DNA of 10,019 nucleotides from Euperipatoides rowelli. Taxonomy: Eukaryota; Onychophora; Udeonychophora; Euonychophora; Peripatopsidae. Positions 9,220 to 10,019 of the stretch are shown piece by piece. The position numbers were made by a program, and so were the translations under genes. The stretch lies in NCBI GenBank assembly GCA_003024985.2, contig PXIH01S0003067.1; one strand, given 5' to 3'. The notes beneath the pieces are model-generated. The model was given only the letters and a program-made list of their open reading frames with translations, had not been told where the DNA came from and did no database searches. How positions within the stretch are numbered: the first letter of the stretch is position 1; the number at the start of each line of letters is the position of its first letter.

Positions 9220-9684
9220 TAGGGTAAAGTGACCAAAAGCTGGCCATGGGCCAAATAGCTGCCACTAAAGAAACTATGCCAGCATTTATTAATGGCTCAG
9301 AATTTAAACTTTTTTTTTCATCAGCATCTATTTTAATAATAAATAACATTACATAAATTAATTAGTTCATTTTTCTGTCACTATAGACCACTTTAAGTAC
9401 ATCCTATAAATTGCTAAACTTTTATTTAGAATAATTTGTCTTCCTACTCTTCAAAATTGTCTTTGGATTGTATTATTCTAGGATTTTAGTAAAGTTAAAT
9501 GCTTTAAAAGGAAATTTAATTTTTTTTTACAAAATCTGTGATCCTTATTGAAGTCATAAAAACAAACATTTATCAATTATTTTAATTATTCAATTATTTA
9601 TAGTAATAATAACCATTAGTTAAATTAGGCCCTATTAGTGGCCTGTGGAGACCAAATAATGGCCATCTGGTTTACAGACCAAAT
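9220..9684. mobile_element. Worn inverted-repeat element (tentative)
   Basis: The left part (about 9220-9270) contains ACCAAAAGCTGGCCATGGGC, then CAAATAGCTGCCACTAA. The right part (about 9629-9684), read inward, contains ACCAGATGGCCATTATTTGG and then GGCCACTAAT. The shared ACCA, GGCCAT and GCCACTAA motifs occur in the same order at similar spacing, suggesting terminal inverted repeats of a degenerate MITE. These blocks are richer in G+C than the interior. The outer limits and superfamily are uncertain, and no target duplication is clear. Confidence 0.4.
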
Positions 9685-10019
9685 TAGGGATGGGCAAAAA
9701 TACTAATTTTGGTATCCGGATAACGCCATTAATATCCGGATATCAAATGGATAACCCCTCCCCCCACCCCTATCTAATAAATTCAAAACGTAAAAATTTT
9801 GCAAACAAAATTTCAAAATGACATAATATTTGGCTGTTATATAGGCATACTATACATTTGGATTGTTTTTTTAATATACCGTAATTATATTAATTTTTTT
9901 TTGTCATAAATTTAAGCAAAGATTTCAAAGATATAAAATAAAAAAAATAAAAGAACGTACAGTAATTTAGTAAATACTGTAAAATAAACAAACGCCATTT
10001 TATTTTTACCAAATGCAAA
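9685..10019. mobile_element. TAGGGATGGGC-type transposon end, runs off window
   Basis: TAGGGATGGGC at 9685-9695 is a widespread terminal motif of hAT-like elements in invertebrates. It is followed, as typical of them, by TATCCGGATA at 9713-9722 and the palindrome ATATCCGGATAT at 9732-9743. The element abuts the worn inverted-repeat block on its left. No right end appears before 10019, so its true length is unknown. Beyond about 9770 the sequence is plain AT-rich DNA, and the element may already have ended or be truncated. Confidence 0.5.

Overview
This is a single AT-rich stretch (roughly three-quarters A+T by eye) of an animal nuclear genome. It comes from a draft assembly, with N bases at 4688, 6648 and 6751-6754. 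Introns, homopolymer runs, microsatellites and many small non-autonomous DNA transposons dominate it; there is nothing bacterial or viral. The organism is a metazoan, probably an invertebrate with an AT-rich genome. An arthropod is plausible, but the sequence does not settle this.

The main content is one split gene on the minus strand, which I identify as a homologue of ZC3H11A, a CCCH zinc-finger protein linked in vertebrates to the TREX mRNA-export machinery. Five exons can be placed, in transcript order: 8493-8355, 3436-3362, 3181-3035, 2959-2855 and 1889-1818. The first carries a zinc finger nearly identical to the third finger of the vertebrate protein. The last carries an FGIKSLQQI motif matching the vertebrate FGIKTLEEI motif. 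Every junction has GT/AG borders and all four joins keep one reading frame: the first exon starts in phase 0 and every intron between the exons is phase 1. The start codon and the first two fingers should lie beyond position 10019, and the C-terminal half and 3' end should lie below position 1. The gene is therefore cut at both ends of the window. No long ORF scan shows it, because every exon is shorter than 150 bases.

The introns hold the repeats. The 4.9-kb intron (3437-8354) contains a complete 411-bp hAT MITE with a perfect 8-bp target duplication, plus hairpins, (GT)n/(AC)n tracts and a C-run beside an assembly gap. Downstream of the last visible exon are a TTAA-flanked terminal-inverted-repeat element (850-1626), a hAT-like element end (591-740) and a second complete hAT MITE (291-529), also with a perfect 8-bp duplication. 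Upstream of the zinc-finger exon, 8494-9219 looks like plain intron. A worn inverted-repeat element follows, and then the start of a TAGGGATGGGC element that runs off the window.

I see no rRNA, tRNA, CRISPR array, origin or plausible new multi-gene system. The useful results are the gene identification, the exon model with one doubtful exon boundary, and several previously unannotated MITEs with exact ends.
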